From NCBI RefSeq assembly GCF_051851555.1, contig NZ_JBPDVH010000006.1, positions 1-64,000 of the forward strand: a stretch of DNA of 64,000 nt. Direction: 5' to 3'. The position numbers were made by a program, and so were the translations under genes. This DNA comes from Lonepinella sp051851555. GTDB taxonomy: Bacteria; Pseudomonadota; Gammaproteobacteria; Enterobacterales; Pasteurellaceae. How positions within the stretch are numbered: position 1 is the first letter of the stretch; each line of letters starts with the position of its first letter. Shown in pieces: positions 1-8,418 of the stretch. The notes beneath the pieces are model-generated. The model was not told the DNA's origin. It did not search any database and saw only the letters and a program-made list of their open reading frames with translations.

Positions 1-131
1 TGCCTTGAGATGAGTTCTCCCCGACTTAAAGTTGGTAAGGGTTGTTTAAGACGAAGACGTAGATAGGTGTGGTGTGTAAGCGGTGTGAGCCGTTGAGCTA
101 ACACATACTAATTGCCCGAGAGGCTTAACTA
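1..131 (+). rRNA. rrl: 23S ribosomal RNA, 3' end (partial)
   Basis: The first 131 bases match the conserved 3' end of bacterial 23S rRNA, including the stretch GTTGAGCTAACACATACTAA and the final GAGGCTTAAC. The rest of the gene lies before the window. The 5S gene follows about 180 bases later, so this is the end of an rRNA operon on the plus strand. The exact 3' end is set by comparison with the E. coli end and may be off by a few bases. Confidence 0.93.
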
Positions 132-311
132 TACAACGCTCAAGTGTTTTTGGGTGAAGTAAGAAAAAGTAAGTAAAACTAAATCAAAATTAAATAAACT
201 AAAAAATCAGACAAAAAAGAGAATCAAACAGACAGCTTGTTTTTAAATTTAAAGAATAGAATAAAAGAAATATAGGGTCGTATTGAATACGCCCAATCAT
301 CAAAGGAATAA
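132..311 (+). other. 23S-5S intergenic spacer
   Basis: AT-rich spacer between 23S and 5S. No tRNA cloverleaf is visible. It would be transcribed and removed during rRNA processing. Confidence 0.7.
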
Positions 312-427
312 TCCTGATGGTCATAATGCAGTAGCCCCACCTGAACCCATGCCGAACTCAGAAGTGAAATGCTGTAATGCCGATGGTAGTGTTGGGTTTC
401 CCAATGTGAGAGTAGGTCACCATCAGG
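312..427 (+). rRNA. rrf: 5S ribosomal RNA
   Basis: The segment CCATGCCGAACTCAGAAGTG is the highly conserved 5S core, followed by GCCGATGGTAGTGT. The two ends, CCTGATGG and CCATCAGG, pair to form the terminal helix I. The length, about 116 nt, is normal. Its position after 23S completes the usual rRNA operon order. Confidence 0.95.
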
Positions 428-446
428 TTTTTTATTAGAACACAAA

Positions 447-475
447 CCCCAGTTACGAGAGTGACTGGGGTTTTT
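447..475 (+). terminator. rRNA operon terminator
   Basis: CCCCAGTTAC (447-456), loop GAGA, GTGACTGGGG (461-470), then TTTTT. The 10-bp stem has one G-T pair and a GNRA-type loop, a classical intrinsic terminator just after 5S. Confidence 0.9.
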
Positions 476-510
476 GTCATTTTTATTTATCCCGCAAAGA
501 CATACTCTGC

Positions 511-552
511 ACTGGTGTACGGGGTTAAGCATAGTTACGCCACGCTGTGGCT
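511..552 (+). repeat. Short two-hairpin repeat, copy A
   Basis: This 42-bp stretch downstream of the rRNA operon is matched at about 34 of 42 positions by 21502-21543. Shared blocks include GGTTAAGCAT and CTGTGGCT. The first half, from 504, can fold as an imperfect hairpin around ACTGGTGT; the second half contains GCCAC-GCT-GTGGC (539-551). No coding function is apparent. See the copy at 21502. Confidence 0.6.
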
Positions 553-584
553 ATTCTGGTTGTTTAAAATACCGTCAATTTTTC

Positions 585-627
585 AAGGATTATAATCCTT
601 TTACTTGTTATTGACATAACAAGTAAA
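585..627 (+). promoter_or_regulatory. Palindromic candidate operator/promoter of the M15 peptidase gene
   Basis: Two adjacent palindromes lie ahead of the gene at 658. AAGGATTATAATCCTT (585-600) is a perfect 16-bp palindrome containing TATAAT. TTTACTTGTTA (600-610) and TAACAAGTAAA (617-627) are perfect 11-bp inverted arms around TTGACA, which is a perfect -35 hexamer. A -10-like TACAAA sits 18 bases after TTGACA. Symmetry on top of core promoter elements suggests a repressor site; the regulator is unknown. Confidence 0.45.
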
Positions 628-657
628 CATCTCCTACAAATTAAAAAGGATTTCATT

Positions 658-1443
658 GTGAATAGGTTTGTTATTTTTTCTACTGTATTATTAACAACAA
701 GTATCGTATTTGCGAATACTTCAGAAGATAAGATTGCACAGTGTTTACAAGTTTCTTATCCGCAAAGTATTGTTGCTAAAGACAATCAAATTCAGATTGG
801 GAATAAGATATTTACAGTTAAATTTAGCCATACTAATGTAGATGCATCGAATTTTCAACAGCTATTAAATTCACCACAGATAGGTGATCAGTTCTTACAG
901 ATTTATCCAACATCATTTCAGTCTCCTCAACCTTATCAAGATCCAGGCCGAATTCGTTATCAACCTTTGTTTACTGCCATGTACGGTGAAACAGAGGAGC
1001 AAGTTAGACAGAATTTAGTGAAAGTACATTGGAAACCTTCTGGTAAAACAATTTTATTTAATCAGAAAAATGGTGCAGCTCAAGCATTGGAGCGTGTTGG
1101 TAATCAAATAGCTTCAGATCCAACATTAGCGAATTATGTTCGTAAAAGTTCAGGATCTTTTTATTATCGAGTCATTAAAGGCACAAATCGCTTAAGTGCA
1201 CATGCCTTTGGTGTAGCGATTGACTTTGATTTACCCAATGAATTAGGTAAATATTGGCAGTGGTCTGGCTGTAAAGAGGGCGGAAATTGTCCTTATCCAA
1301 ATGTATTATTAAAAGATGAAAAGTTTAATAAAGTTATTTCTATTTTTGAACAACATGGCTTTATTTGGGGTGGAAAATGGTTTCATTATGATTCCGTACA
1401 CTTTGAATATCGTCCTGAATTATTAAATCCACAATGTTATTAG
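658..1443 (+). CDS. Exported M15-family D-Ala-D-Ala carboxypeptidase-like protein
   Basis: The 261-residue protein begins at GTG after an AAGGA site and has an N-terminal signal sequence of about 20 residues. The zinc peptidase M15 signature SAHAFGVAID lies at 180-189, giving His182 and Asp189 as metal ligands, and a second ligand motif HFE is at 248-250. Family members cut D-Ala-D-Ala or related peptide bonds in peptidoglycan, so it probably acts in the periplasm. The substrate cannot be read from the sequence. It is followed after 9 bases by another small exported protein, so the two are likely co-transcribed. Its base composition is more AT-rich than that of most genes here. Confidence 0.75.
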   Translation: MNRFVIFSTVLLTTSIVFANTSEDKIAQCLQVSYPQSIVAKDNQIQIGNKIFTVKFSHTNVDASNFQQLLNSPQIGDQFLQIYPTSFQSPQPYQDPGRIRYQPLFTAMYGETEEQVRQNLVKVHWKPSGKTILFNQKNGAAQALERVGNQIASDPTLANYVRKSSGSFYYRVIKGTNRLSAHAFGVAIDFDLPNELGKYWQWSGCKEGGNCPYPNVLLKDEKFNKVISIFEQHGFIWGGKWFHYDSVHFEYRPELLNPQCY

Positions 1444-1452
1444 GAGTATTCC

Positions 1453-1830
1453 ATGAAAAAATTTATACTATTGGTTAGTGTTATGTTATTGGCTAATATT
1501 GCAAAGGCTGAGTATTTATGCAGTTACGAGGCACAATTGTCAGACAATGATAAATATAATAGTTCGGGTAATTATATTGCGACATCTTATACCAAATCTG
1601 CAGCGGCCGGTGTGCTTCGACAAGATCGAGCAAATTATCATAAATTTGGTGTGAGGGATCCATTTGATCAAGGAGATTGTGTTTTTTACATTCCTGCCAA
1701 TCGTGCAAAATTAGAATCATGGCTTGCTCGTGGTAAAATGCCTACATCAGTTATTCATCGTATTATTGATGGGAATCCTCTAATTCACGTGGATATTTAT
1801 AGTAATAGTATTGACGTATATGTTAGATAA
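1453..1830 (+). CDS. Small exported protein of unknown function
   Basis: The 125-residue product has a clear signal peptide (MKKFILLVSVMLLANIAKAE, cleavage probably after AKA). The mature part holds two cysteines, near residues 23 and 76, that could form a disulfide. I recognise no catalytic motif. It begins 9 bases after the M15 peptidase gene, behind AGGAG, and so belongs to the same unit. A role as periplasmic partner or inhibitor of the peptidase is possible but is only suggested by position. Confidence 0.65.
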   Translation: MKKFILLVSVMLLANIAKAEYLCSYEAQLSDNDKYNSSGNYIATSYTKSAAAGVLRQDRANYHKFGVRDPFDQGDCVFYIPANRAKLESWLARGKMPTSVIHRIIDGNPLIHVDIYSNSIDVYVR

Positions 1831-1958
1831 TCATTATGTTAAGTAAGTTAATTTATAAGATCTAAATTAAAATTAGTTGTATAATGTCTTTGTTCATGAC
1901 TTATAATGATAAAGTTCTAACGAAGACGATATAAGAATATGGTATCTAAGGGAGAAAA

Positions 1959-2393
1959 ATGATGAAATTAAAAAGATTATTAGTACCTATATTATTAGGA
2001 ATAATGGGAAGTGCAAATGCACAAGTGCAGACAATTTTTCATTGTAACACAAAGAATAATAAGCAGATTTTTTTAGGTTTTGAACCAAATACGAATACGG
2101 TGACCTATGCTTTTGGCAAGGATTTGAATCATCCTGAAATGATGCTGCAACGAAATATTCAACAGGTCAGAGGTGAATCTCATTATAGTTCTGCAGAGGG
2201 AGCAACAATAAATGTTGTTGATATACCTAATGGGAACGCACTATATAGTGTACAAGAGTTGTATACTCAAAATACAACAGAAGTTGGTGTTGAAGTTACT
2301 CAAAAAGGAAAGCGTATTACGTTTGTTTCTTGTAAGAACAATAAACCGAATATCTCCAATTTAGAGAGTTTTGCTTCTGAATTAAGTCAATAA
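1959..2393 (+). CDS. Small exported protein of unknown function
   Basis: The 144-residue protein has a signal peptide ending around SANA (residue 21). The mature part contains two cysteines, near residues 28 and 129, likely a disulfide linking the two ends of a small beta-rich domain. GGGAGAAAAATG gives a good ribosome site. It lies 128 bases after the previous gene and may have its own promoter. I do not recognise the family. Confidence 0.6.
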   Translation: MMKLKRLLVPILLGIMGSANAQVQTIFHCNTKNNKQIFLGFEPNTNTVTYAFGKDLNHPEMMLQRNIQQVRGESHYSSAEGATINVVDIPNGNALYSVQELYTQNTTEVGVEVTQKGKRITFVSCKNNKPNISNLESFASELSQ

Positions 2394-2401
2394 ATTTAGG
2401 T

Positions 2402-2491
2402 ACCAATTCTCTTACTTTGGTAAGATTATAATTTGGTGAGCCTAGAGAACCAGTGGAGATACCTGTTCTTGTGCATCATTCACACAGGTAT
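2402..2491 (+). other. Intergenic hairpins before cysQ
   Basis: Two inverted repeats lie in the 182-bp gap. The first is TCTTAC-TTTG-GTAAGA (2410-2425) inside a weaker ACCAAT/ATTTGGT pairing. The second is ATACCTGT (2459-2466) with ACAGGTAT (2484-2491). Neither has a clean T-run, so termination here is uncertain. Confidence 0.35.
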
Positions 2492-2575
2492 TTCCCCTCA
2501 AATCACAATATCATTCGTCAATTCCCACAAATTTTGCTACACTAAACTCATGGCTGATTTCACCTAGGATTTTCT

Positions 2576-3391
2576 ATGCAACTCACGGATCAACTTCTTC
2601 AATCTGTTCTTCATATTGCCAATGAAGCAGGTAAAATCTTAGAAAATTTCTATCTAAAATCTGAATCTATTGAAATCCATACAAAATCAGACAATACACC
2701 CGTGACAGAAGTGGATGTTGCCATTAGTCAATTTTTAACCCAAAAACTCACCGCACTTACCCCTGATTTCCCTGTTCTCTCGGAAGAAAATTGCAATATT
2801 CCCTTAACAGAGCGACAAAACTGGGAAACCTATTGGTTAATCGATCCCTTGGATGGCACGCAACAATTTATTGATAGAACGGGGCAGTTTTCTATTTTAA
2901 TTGCCTTAATTCAGCAAAATCGTCCCATTTTAGGGGTTATTCATGCGCCGATTTTACACAAAACCTATTACGCTATGCAGGGATTTGGGGCGTATAAACT
3001 GGAAGATAATAATCATCAACGCCTAATTGCTCGCCATATTGATTTAAGTAAACCGCTCAACATCGCCGTGGGTTCAGAAAGCCATAAGCAAAAAGTGCGG
3101 TGTATTTTGCCGGAGAATTTTCCCTGTGAATTTATTGTTTATGGTTCAAGCGGACTGAAAAGTACGTTAGTGGCGGAGGGGATAGCGGATTGTTATGTCC
3201 GCTTAGGTGATACTGGTGAGTGGGATACGGCGGCGTCTGAGGTTTTATTAAATGAGCTACATGGTAATATTTTTGATCCTTTTTTTTCACCTTTAACTTA
3301 TAATCAACGTGAAACTTTTGTGAATCCGCCTTTTGTGATGACGGCGGATGGTGAAAAAAATTGGCAAAAAATCTTTCACTTTAATTTGTGA
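2576..3391 (+). CDS. cysQ: 3'(2'),5'-bisphosphate nucleotidase CysQ
   Basis: CysQ removes the 3' phosphate from PAP (and PAPS) formed in sulfate assimilation and recycles it to AMP. The 271-residue protein shows the inositol-monophosphatase fold motifs: the metal-binding acidic pair at 70-71, DPLDGTQQF at 90-98, and WDTAASE at 216-222. Length is typical. It precedes zwf by 70 bases, the same neighbour as in H. influenzae as I recall it. An uptake signal sequence lies inside the gene near 3093. Confidence 0.9.
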   Translation: MQLTDQLLQSVLHIANEAGKILENFYLKSESIEIHTKSDNTPVTEVDVAISQFLTQKLTALTPDFPVLSEENCNIPLTERQNWETYWLIDPLDGTQQFIDRTGQFSILIALIQQNRPILGVIHAPILHKTYYAMQGFGAYKLEDNNHQRLIARHIDLSKPLNIAVGSESHKQKVRCILPENFPCEFIVYGSSGLKSTLVAEGIADCYVRLGDTGEWDTAASEVLLNELHGNIFDPFFSPLTYNQRETFVNPPFVMTADGEKNWQKIFHFNL

Positions 3392-3461
3392 TAGCTATTG
3401 GAAAATTGTGCGTTAATGGTGCATAGTATCGCAATAGTTTATTATTTTACTAGGATATAAT

Positions 3462-4949
3462 ATGAATGCAGAAAATAATTGTATTGTGATTTTTGGTGCG
3501 TCAGGTGATTTGACCCATCGTAAATTAATTCCCGCCCTTTATAACCTCTATAAAATCGGGCGTTTAGCGGAAAACTTTTCTGTGCTGGGCGTGGCTCGTT
3601 CAGATTTAAATGATGAAAGTTTTCGTGACAAAATGCGTAAAGCATTGATTAAACATGAGAAAGCAGCAGGCGAGAGTTTAGATAATTTCTGCTCACATTT
3701 GTATTACCAATCTGTAAACACCTCTGATTCGCAAGATTATGGTAAGTTAGTGCCACGTCTTGATGAATTACACGATAAGTACCAAACCTGTGGTAACACG
3801 CTTTATTACCTTTCTACCCCACCTAGCCTTTATGGTGTCATTCCAGAATGTTTAGCCGCACATGGCTTAAACACGGAAGAGTATGGTTGGAAACGGATTA
3901 TTGTAGAAAAACCATTCGGTTATGATATTAAAACGGCCCACGCCTTAGATATTCAAATTCACCGTTTTTTTGAAGAACATCAAATTTACCGTATTGACCA
4001 TTATTTAGGTAAAGAAACCGTACAAAACTTACTCGTATTACGTTTTTCAAATGGTTTGTTTGAGCCACTTTGGAACCGTAATTTTATTGATTATGTGGAA
4101 ATTACTGGGGCGGAATCTATTGGTGTAGAAGAACGCGGTGGTTATTATGACGGTTCTGGTGCGATGCGTGACATGTTCCAAAACCATCTCTTGCAAGTGT
4201 TAGCCATGGTTGCCATGGAGCCGCCAGCGATTATTAATGCGGATTCTATGCGTGATGAAGTGGCGAAAGTCTTGCATTGTTTGCATCCATTAAGTGAAGA
4301 AGATATTCAGAATAATTTGGTGCTAGGCCAATATACTGAAACACAAATTGATGGCGAAGAGATTAAAGGATACTTACAAGAAAAAGGCGTGCCGGCAGAC
4401 TCAAATACAGAAACCTTTATGGCATTACGCTGTAAAATTGACAACTGGCGTTGGGCTGGTGTGCCATTCTATGTGCGTACAGGTAAGCGTTTACCGACTC
4501 GAGTGACAGAAGTCGTGATCCATTTTAAAACTACGCCACATCCGGTATTTAGCCAAAATGCACCTGAAAATAAATTGATCATCCGCATTCAGCCGGATGA
4601 GGGAATTTCCATGCGTTTCGGCTTGAAAAAACCAGGTGCAGGGTTTGATGCAAAAGAAGTTTCCATGGATTTCCGTTATTCGGATTTAAGCGGCTCATCA
4701 AGTTTATTAACCGCTTATGAACGCTTATTATTAGACGCCATGAAAGGTGATGCAACATTATTTGCTCGTACGGATGCCGTACATGCTTGTTGGAAATTTG
4801 TGCAACCGATTTTAAATTACAAAGAAAATCGGGGTCGTGTGTATGAATATGAAGCTGGCACTTGGGGACCAAAAGAGGCGGATAAGTTAATCGCAAAATC
4901 GGGTCGAGTATGGCGTAAACCAAGTGGTCAAATGAAGAAAAAAGTGTAA
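3462..4949 (+). CDS. zwf: Glucose-6-phosphate 1-dehydrogenase
   Basis: This enzyme oxidises glucose-6-phosphate with NADP and feeds the oxidative pentose phosphate path. The 495-residue protein has the Rossmann motif GASGDL at 12-17, the EKPFG motif at 149-153 and the substrate-site signature RIDHYLGKE at 177-185. Length is full. pgl follows after 9 bases, and gnd lies 1.2 kb on, so the whole path is grouped here on one strand. Confidence 0.97.
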   Translation: MNAENNCIVIFGASGDLTHRKLIPALYNLYKIGRLAENFSVLGVARSDLNDESFRDKMRKALIKHEKAAGESLDNFCSHLYYQSVNTSDSQDYGKLVPRLDELHDKYQTCGNTLYYLSTPPSLYGVIPECLAAHGLNTEEYGWKRIIVEKPFGYDIKTAHALDIQIHRFFEEHQIYRIDHYLGKETVQNLLVLRFSNGLFEPLWNRNFIDYVEITGAESIGVEERGGYYDGSGAMRDMFQNHLLQVLAMVAMEPPAIINADSMRDEVAKVLHCLHPLSEEDIQNNLVLGQYTETQIDGEEIKGYLQEKGVPADSNTETFMALRCKIDNWRWAGVPFYVRTGKRLPTRVTEVVIHFKTTPHPVFSQNAPENKLIIRIQPDEGISMRFGLKKPGAGFDAKEVSMDFRYSDLSGSSSLLTAYERLLLDAMKGDATLFARTDAVHACWKFVQPILNYKENRGRVYEYEAGTWGPKEADKLIAKSGRVWRKPSGQMKKKV

Positions 4950-4958
4950 GGGAATTAA

Positions 4959-5657
4959 ATGAATACCATTATTTTTGATACTGCACAACAAGCCGTTGAA
5001 AACATTGCCGAGCAGTTTTTGCAATTAAGTCAACAGGATAAACCCGTACATATTTCTCTATCGGGGGGGAGTACGCCAAAATTGTTGTTTAAAACCCTTG
5101 CTCAAGCACCGTTTAACAGCAAAGTGCGGTGGAAAAATTTGCATTTTTGGTGGGGGGATGAACGTATGGTTGCCCCAACGGATCCTGAAAGTAATTACGG
5201 CGAAGTGCAAAAATTGTTATTCGATCATATTCAAATTCCAGCGGAAAATATTCACCGCATTCGGGGCGAAAATGATCCACAAGTTGAACTCGCTCGCTTT
5301 GAACAAGACATTCAAGCCAACATTCCCAACGGTGAATTTGATTGGATTATTTTAGGCATGGGCAATGACGGACACACAGCATCATTATTTCCGTATCAAA
5401 CGGATTTCAATGATCCGAATTTAGCGGTGATTGCCAAGCACCCTGAAAGCGGACAGCTACGCATTTCTAAAACGGCGAAATTATTGAGCCAAGCAAAACG
5501 CATTAGTTATTTGGTCACAGGCGAAGCCAAAGCGGACATTATCAAAAAAATTGCCACGCACTCTGCTGACCAACTGCCTTATCCTGCAGCGAAAATTCAA
5601 AGCACGAAAGGGGTAACAGAGTGGATTTTGGATCGTGGAGCTGCGAAATTACTGTAA
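4959..5657 (+). CDS. pgl: 6-phosphogluconolactonase
   Basis: Hydrolyses 6-phosphogluconolactone, the product of Zwf. The 232-residue protein is of the DevB/SOL type, with SGGSTPK near 35-41, GDER at 66-69 and GMGNDGHTASLFP at 133-145. It starts 9 bases after zwf with GGG at a suitable distance, which supports one transcript. An uptake signal sequence lies at 5122-5130. Confidence 0.95.
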   Translation: MNTIIFDTAQQAVENIAEQFLQLSQQDKPVHISLSGGSTPKLLFKTLAQAPFNSKVRWKNLHFWWGDERMVAPTDPESNYGEVQKLLFDHIQIPAENIHRIRGENDPQVELARFEQDIQANIPNGEFDWIILGMGNDGHTASLFPYQTDFNDPNLAVIAKHPESGQLRISKTAKLLSQAKRISYLVTGEAKADIIKKIATHSADQLPYPAAKIQSTKGVTEWILDRGAAKLL

Positions 5658-5694
5658 TTTATTTAGAAATATGGTCAATAATTAGGAGTTGGAA

Positions 5695-6123
5695 ATGAAA
5701 AATAGATTTATCCTTATGTCTGTCATAGTAGTACTCTTAACGGGATGTGTTAGCAGTTCATCTGAACAATTTTCTCAAAAAAAAGAAATAGGTATAGAAC
5801 AAATTCCTGAACAATATAGAGTACATCCAAAAACCCCTGCACCTAAAGGCGTTAAGGATGGAGAATATACGGGTAAGATTAGTCAAGGAAGAACATATAA
5901 AACGGTCTTTAAGGATCACTTTGCGGATAAATATATTGATGTGTATTATCCAAATGGGCAGTTGCATTCACATACTCCTTTGGTTGATGGATTGGCTCAA
6001 GGTTGGTCTGAAGGATATACAGCAGAAGGAAAATTAAGAACAAAAGTTTTATATAAAGATGGTGTAGTGGTTCGTTACCAAACTTATGATGAACAAGGTA
6101 AGTTACTCCAAGATATACAATAG
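5695..6123 (+). CDS. Lipoprotein with MORN-like (YwqK-type) repeats
   Basis: I chose ATG 5695, six bases after AGGAG, over an upstream TTG at 5689; this gives 142 residues. The signal ends in the lipobox LLTGC, so a lipid anchor is expected. The C-terminal half carries repeated Y-x-x-G-x-L units (YYPNGQLH, YTAEGKLR, YDEQGKLL), as in MORN-variant proteins of the YwqK type. These repeats are often seen in proteins of unknown role. It sits between pgl and gnd but shows no link to sugar metabolism. Confidence 0.7.
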   Translation: MKNRFILMSVIVVLLTGCVSSSSEQFSQKKEIGIEQIPEQYRVHPKTPAPKGVKDGEYTGKISQGRTYKTVFKDHFADKYIDVYYPNGQLHSHTPLVDGLAQGWSEGYTAEGKLRTKVLYKDGVVVRYQTYDEQGKLLQDIQ

Positions 6124-6178
6124 TAATCAAGCATAATAAATTTAAAGCAGAATTAATTTAACTCAACAGGAGAAAAAA

Positions 6179-7633
6179 ATGTCAGTTAAAGGCGACATCG
6201 GCGTTATCGGTTTAGCGGTAATGGGACAAAATTTGATTTTAAATATGAACGACAACGGCTTTAAAGTGGTGGCGTATAACCGCACCACCAGCAAAGTTGA
6301 CGAGTTCTTACAAGGTGCAGCCAAAGGCACAAATATCATTGGGGCTTACTCATTAGAAGATCTAGCCGCCAAATTAGAAAAACCACGCAAAGTGATGTTA
6401 ATGGTGCGTGCGGGCGATGTGGTGGATCAATTTATTGACGCCTTATTACCGCACCTAGAGCAAGGTGATATTATTATTGACGGCGGTAACTCAAACTATC
6501 CTGATACCAACCGCCGAGTGAAAGCCTTGGCAGAAAAAGGCATTCGCTTTATTGGTTCTGGTGTATCAGGCGGTGAAGAGGGTGCAAGACATGGGCCGTC
6601 TATTATGCCTGGTGGTAGCCAAGACGCATGGCCTTATGTGAAACCCATTTTCCAAGCCATTTCTGCGAAAACAGATAAAGGCGAGCCTTGCTGTGACTGG
6701 GTAGGTAAAGATGGCTCAGGTCATTTCGTAAAAATGGTACACAACGGCATTGAATATGGTGATATGCAATTAATTTGTGAAGCCTACCAATTCTTAAAAG
6801 ACGGTTTAGGCTTAAGCTACGATGAAATGCACGCTATTTTCCAAGAATGGAAAAATACCGAATTAGACAGCTATTTAGTGGATATTACAACGGATATTTT
6901 GGCGTATAAAGACGCTGACGGTTCGCCGTTAGTAGAAAAAATCTTAGATACCGCAGGCCAAAAAGGTACGGGCAAATGGACAGGGATTAATGCCCTTGAT
7001 TTCGGTATTCCATTAACCTTAATCACCGAATCGGTATTTGCTCGTTGTGTTTCTTCTTTCAAAGATCAACGTGTTGCTACGTCTAAATTGTTCAACAAAA
7101 CCATCTCGCAAGTCACGGGCGATAAAAAAGTGTGGATTGAGGCGGTTCGCCGTGCCTTATTGGCATCAAAAATCATCTCTTACGCCCAAGGCTTTATGCT
7201 GATTCGTGAAGCGTCAGAGAATTTTGAATGGAATATTAATTACGGTGCAACGGCGTTATTATGGCGTGAGGGCTGTATTATTCGCAGCCGTTTCCTAGGC
7301 AATATCCGTGATGCCTATGAAACCAATCCTGATTTAGTGTTCTTAGGTGCTGATCCGTATTTCAAAGGCATCTTAGAAAACTGTTTGAGTGATTGGCGTA
7401 AAGTGGTGGCAAAATCTATCGAAGTGGGCATTCCAATGCCTTGTATGGCAAGTGCAATTACGTTCTTAGATGGTTATACGTCCGCCAACTTACCAGCCAA
7501 CTTGCTACAAGCCCAACGTGACTATTTCGGTGCACATACTTATGAGCGTACCGATAAACCACGTGGCGAGCATTTCCACACCAACTGGACAGGTCGTGGT
7601 GGCAATACGGCATCAACGACGTATGATGTGTAG
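6179..7633 (+). CDS. gnd: 6-phosphogluconate dehydrogenase, decarboxylating
   Basis: Converts 6-phosphogluconate to ribulose-5-phosphate, making NADPH and CO2. The 484-residue protein has the nucleotide motif GLAVMGQNL at 11-19, the IIDGGNSNYPDT segment and the active-site stretch HNGIEYGDMQ. It ends with the usual basic C-terminal tail that closes the partner's active site. AGGAG stands seven bases ahead of the ATG. It completes the zwf-pgl-gnd set. Confidence 0.97.
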   Translation: MSVKGDIGVIGLAVMGQNLILNMNDNGFKVVAYNRTTSKVDEFLQGAAKGTNIIGAYSLEDLAAKLEKPRKVMLMVRAGDVVDQFIDALLPHLEQGDIIIDGGNSNYPDTNRRVKALAEKGIRFIGSGVSGGEEGARHGPSIMPGGSQDAWPYVKPIFQAISAKTDKGEPCCDWVGKDGSGHFVKMVHNGIEYGDMQLICEAYQFLKDGLGLSYDEMHAIFQEWKNTELDSYLVDITTDILAYKDADGSPLVEKILDTAGQKGTGKWTGINALDFGIPLTLITESVFARCVSSFKDQRVATSKLFNKTISQVTGDKKVWIEAVRRALLASKIISYAQGFMLIREASENFEWNINYGATALLWREGCIIRSRFLGNIRDAYETNPDLVFLGADPYFKGILENCLSDWRKVVAKSIEVGIPMPCMASAITFLDGYTSANLPANLLQAQRDYFGAHTYERTDKPRGEHFHTNWTGRGGNTASTTYDV

Positions 7634-7694
7634 TTGAGCAATATCTGGTGGGGGAGAACTGACATGGTTTTTCCCCACTTCAAGAGAGAAAAAA

Positions 7695-8321
7695 ATGTCC
7701 GAATTAAAATTAAACTACCATAAAACCCACTTTCTCACCAGTGCAGCGAATATCATGCAACTGCCAGAAGATACAGGAATCGAAATTGCCTTTGCTGGTC
7801 GATCAAATGCAGGAAAATCCACCGCACTGAATGCCTTAACCAATCAAAAAAACTTGGCTCGCACCTCAAAAACCCCTGGGCGGACGCAGTTAATCAATCT
7901 GTTTGAAGTGGAGCCACAATGTAAATTGGTAGATTTGCCTGGTTATGGTTATGCGGCGGTGCCAGAACAGATGAAATTGCAATGGCAGAAGTCTTTATCG
8001 GAATACTTGCAGAAACGAGAATGCTTGCAAGGTGTGGTGATTTTAATGGATATTCGCCATCCATTAAAAGATCTCGATCAGCAAATGATTGAATGGGCAG
8101 TGGCCTCAGAACTGCCTGTCCTATTATTACTCACCAAAGCCGATAAACTCAGCCAAAGTGCCCGATCAAAAACCGTAAAAATGGTGCGTGAGGCGATTTT
8201 ACCTTTTCAGGGCGATGTGCAAGTTGAACCGTTTTCGGCACTGAATAAAATTGGTATTGATCGCTTGTCGATGAAGTTAAATGACTGGTTTAGTCCCGCT
8301 TTTGAGGGTGAAAATAGTTAA
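7695..8321 (+). CDS. engB: Ribosome biogenesis GTP-binding protein EngB (YihA/YsxC)
   Basis: A GTPase needed for assembly of the large ribosomal subunit and for normal division. The 208-residue protein shows the P-loop GRSNAGKST at 35-43, the G3 motif DLPG at 80-83 and the G4 motif TKAD at 147-150. Length matches the family. A terminator built around an uptake signal sequence follows, so the gene probably ends its own transcript before comM. Confidence 0.95.
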   Translation: MSELKLNYHKTHFLTSAANIMQLPEDTGIEIAFAGRSNAGKSTALNALTNQKNLARTSKTPGRTQLINLFEVEPQCKLVDLPGYGYAAVPEQMKLQWQKSLSEYLQKRECLQGVVILMDIRHPLKDLDQQMIEWAVASELPVLLLLTKADKLSQSARSKTVKMVREAILPFQGDVQVEPFSALNKIGIDRLSMKLNDWFSPAFEGENS

Positions 8322-8340
8322 TTTTGTGATCTTGATTCCA

Positions 8341-8381
8341 AAAATACACCGTAGTTTTTGCAAAGTGCGGTGTATTTTTTT
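8341..8381 (+). terminator. Terminator after engB
   Basis: AAAATACACCG (8341-8351) pairs with CGGTGTATTTT (8368-8378), followed by further T residues. The right arm contains the uptake signal AAAGTGCGGT (8362-8371). Confidence 0.8.
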
Positions 8382-8418
8382 ATGCTTTTTCTAATTTAGC
8401 CATAAAAAAGGAAAAGTT

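Noticed and set aside
224..532. Minus-strand open frame over the 5S gene
   Set aside because: It runs through the 5S rRNA and the rRNA terminator; no ribosome site and no recognisable protein.
132..657. tRNA genes near the rRNA operon
   Set aside because: No cloverleaf or CCA-ended acceptor stem could be drawn in the 23S-5S spacer or after 5S.
3093..3101. Uptake signal in cysQ considered as a regulatory site
   Set aside because: It is one of many dispersed uptake words and lies in the middle of the coding region.
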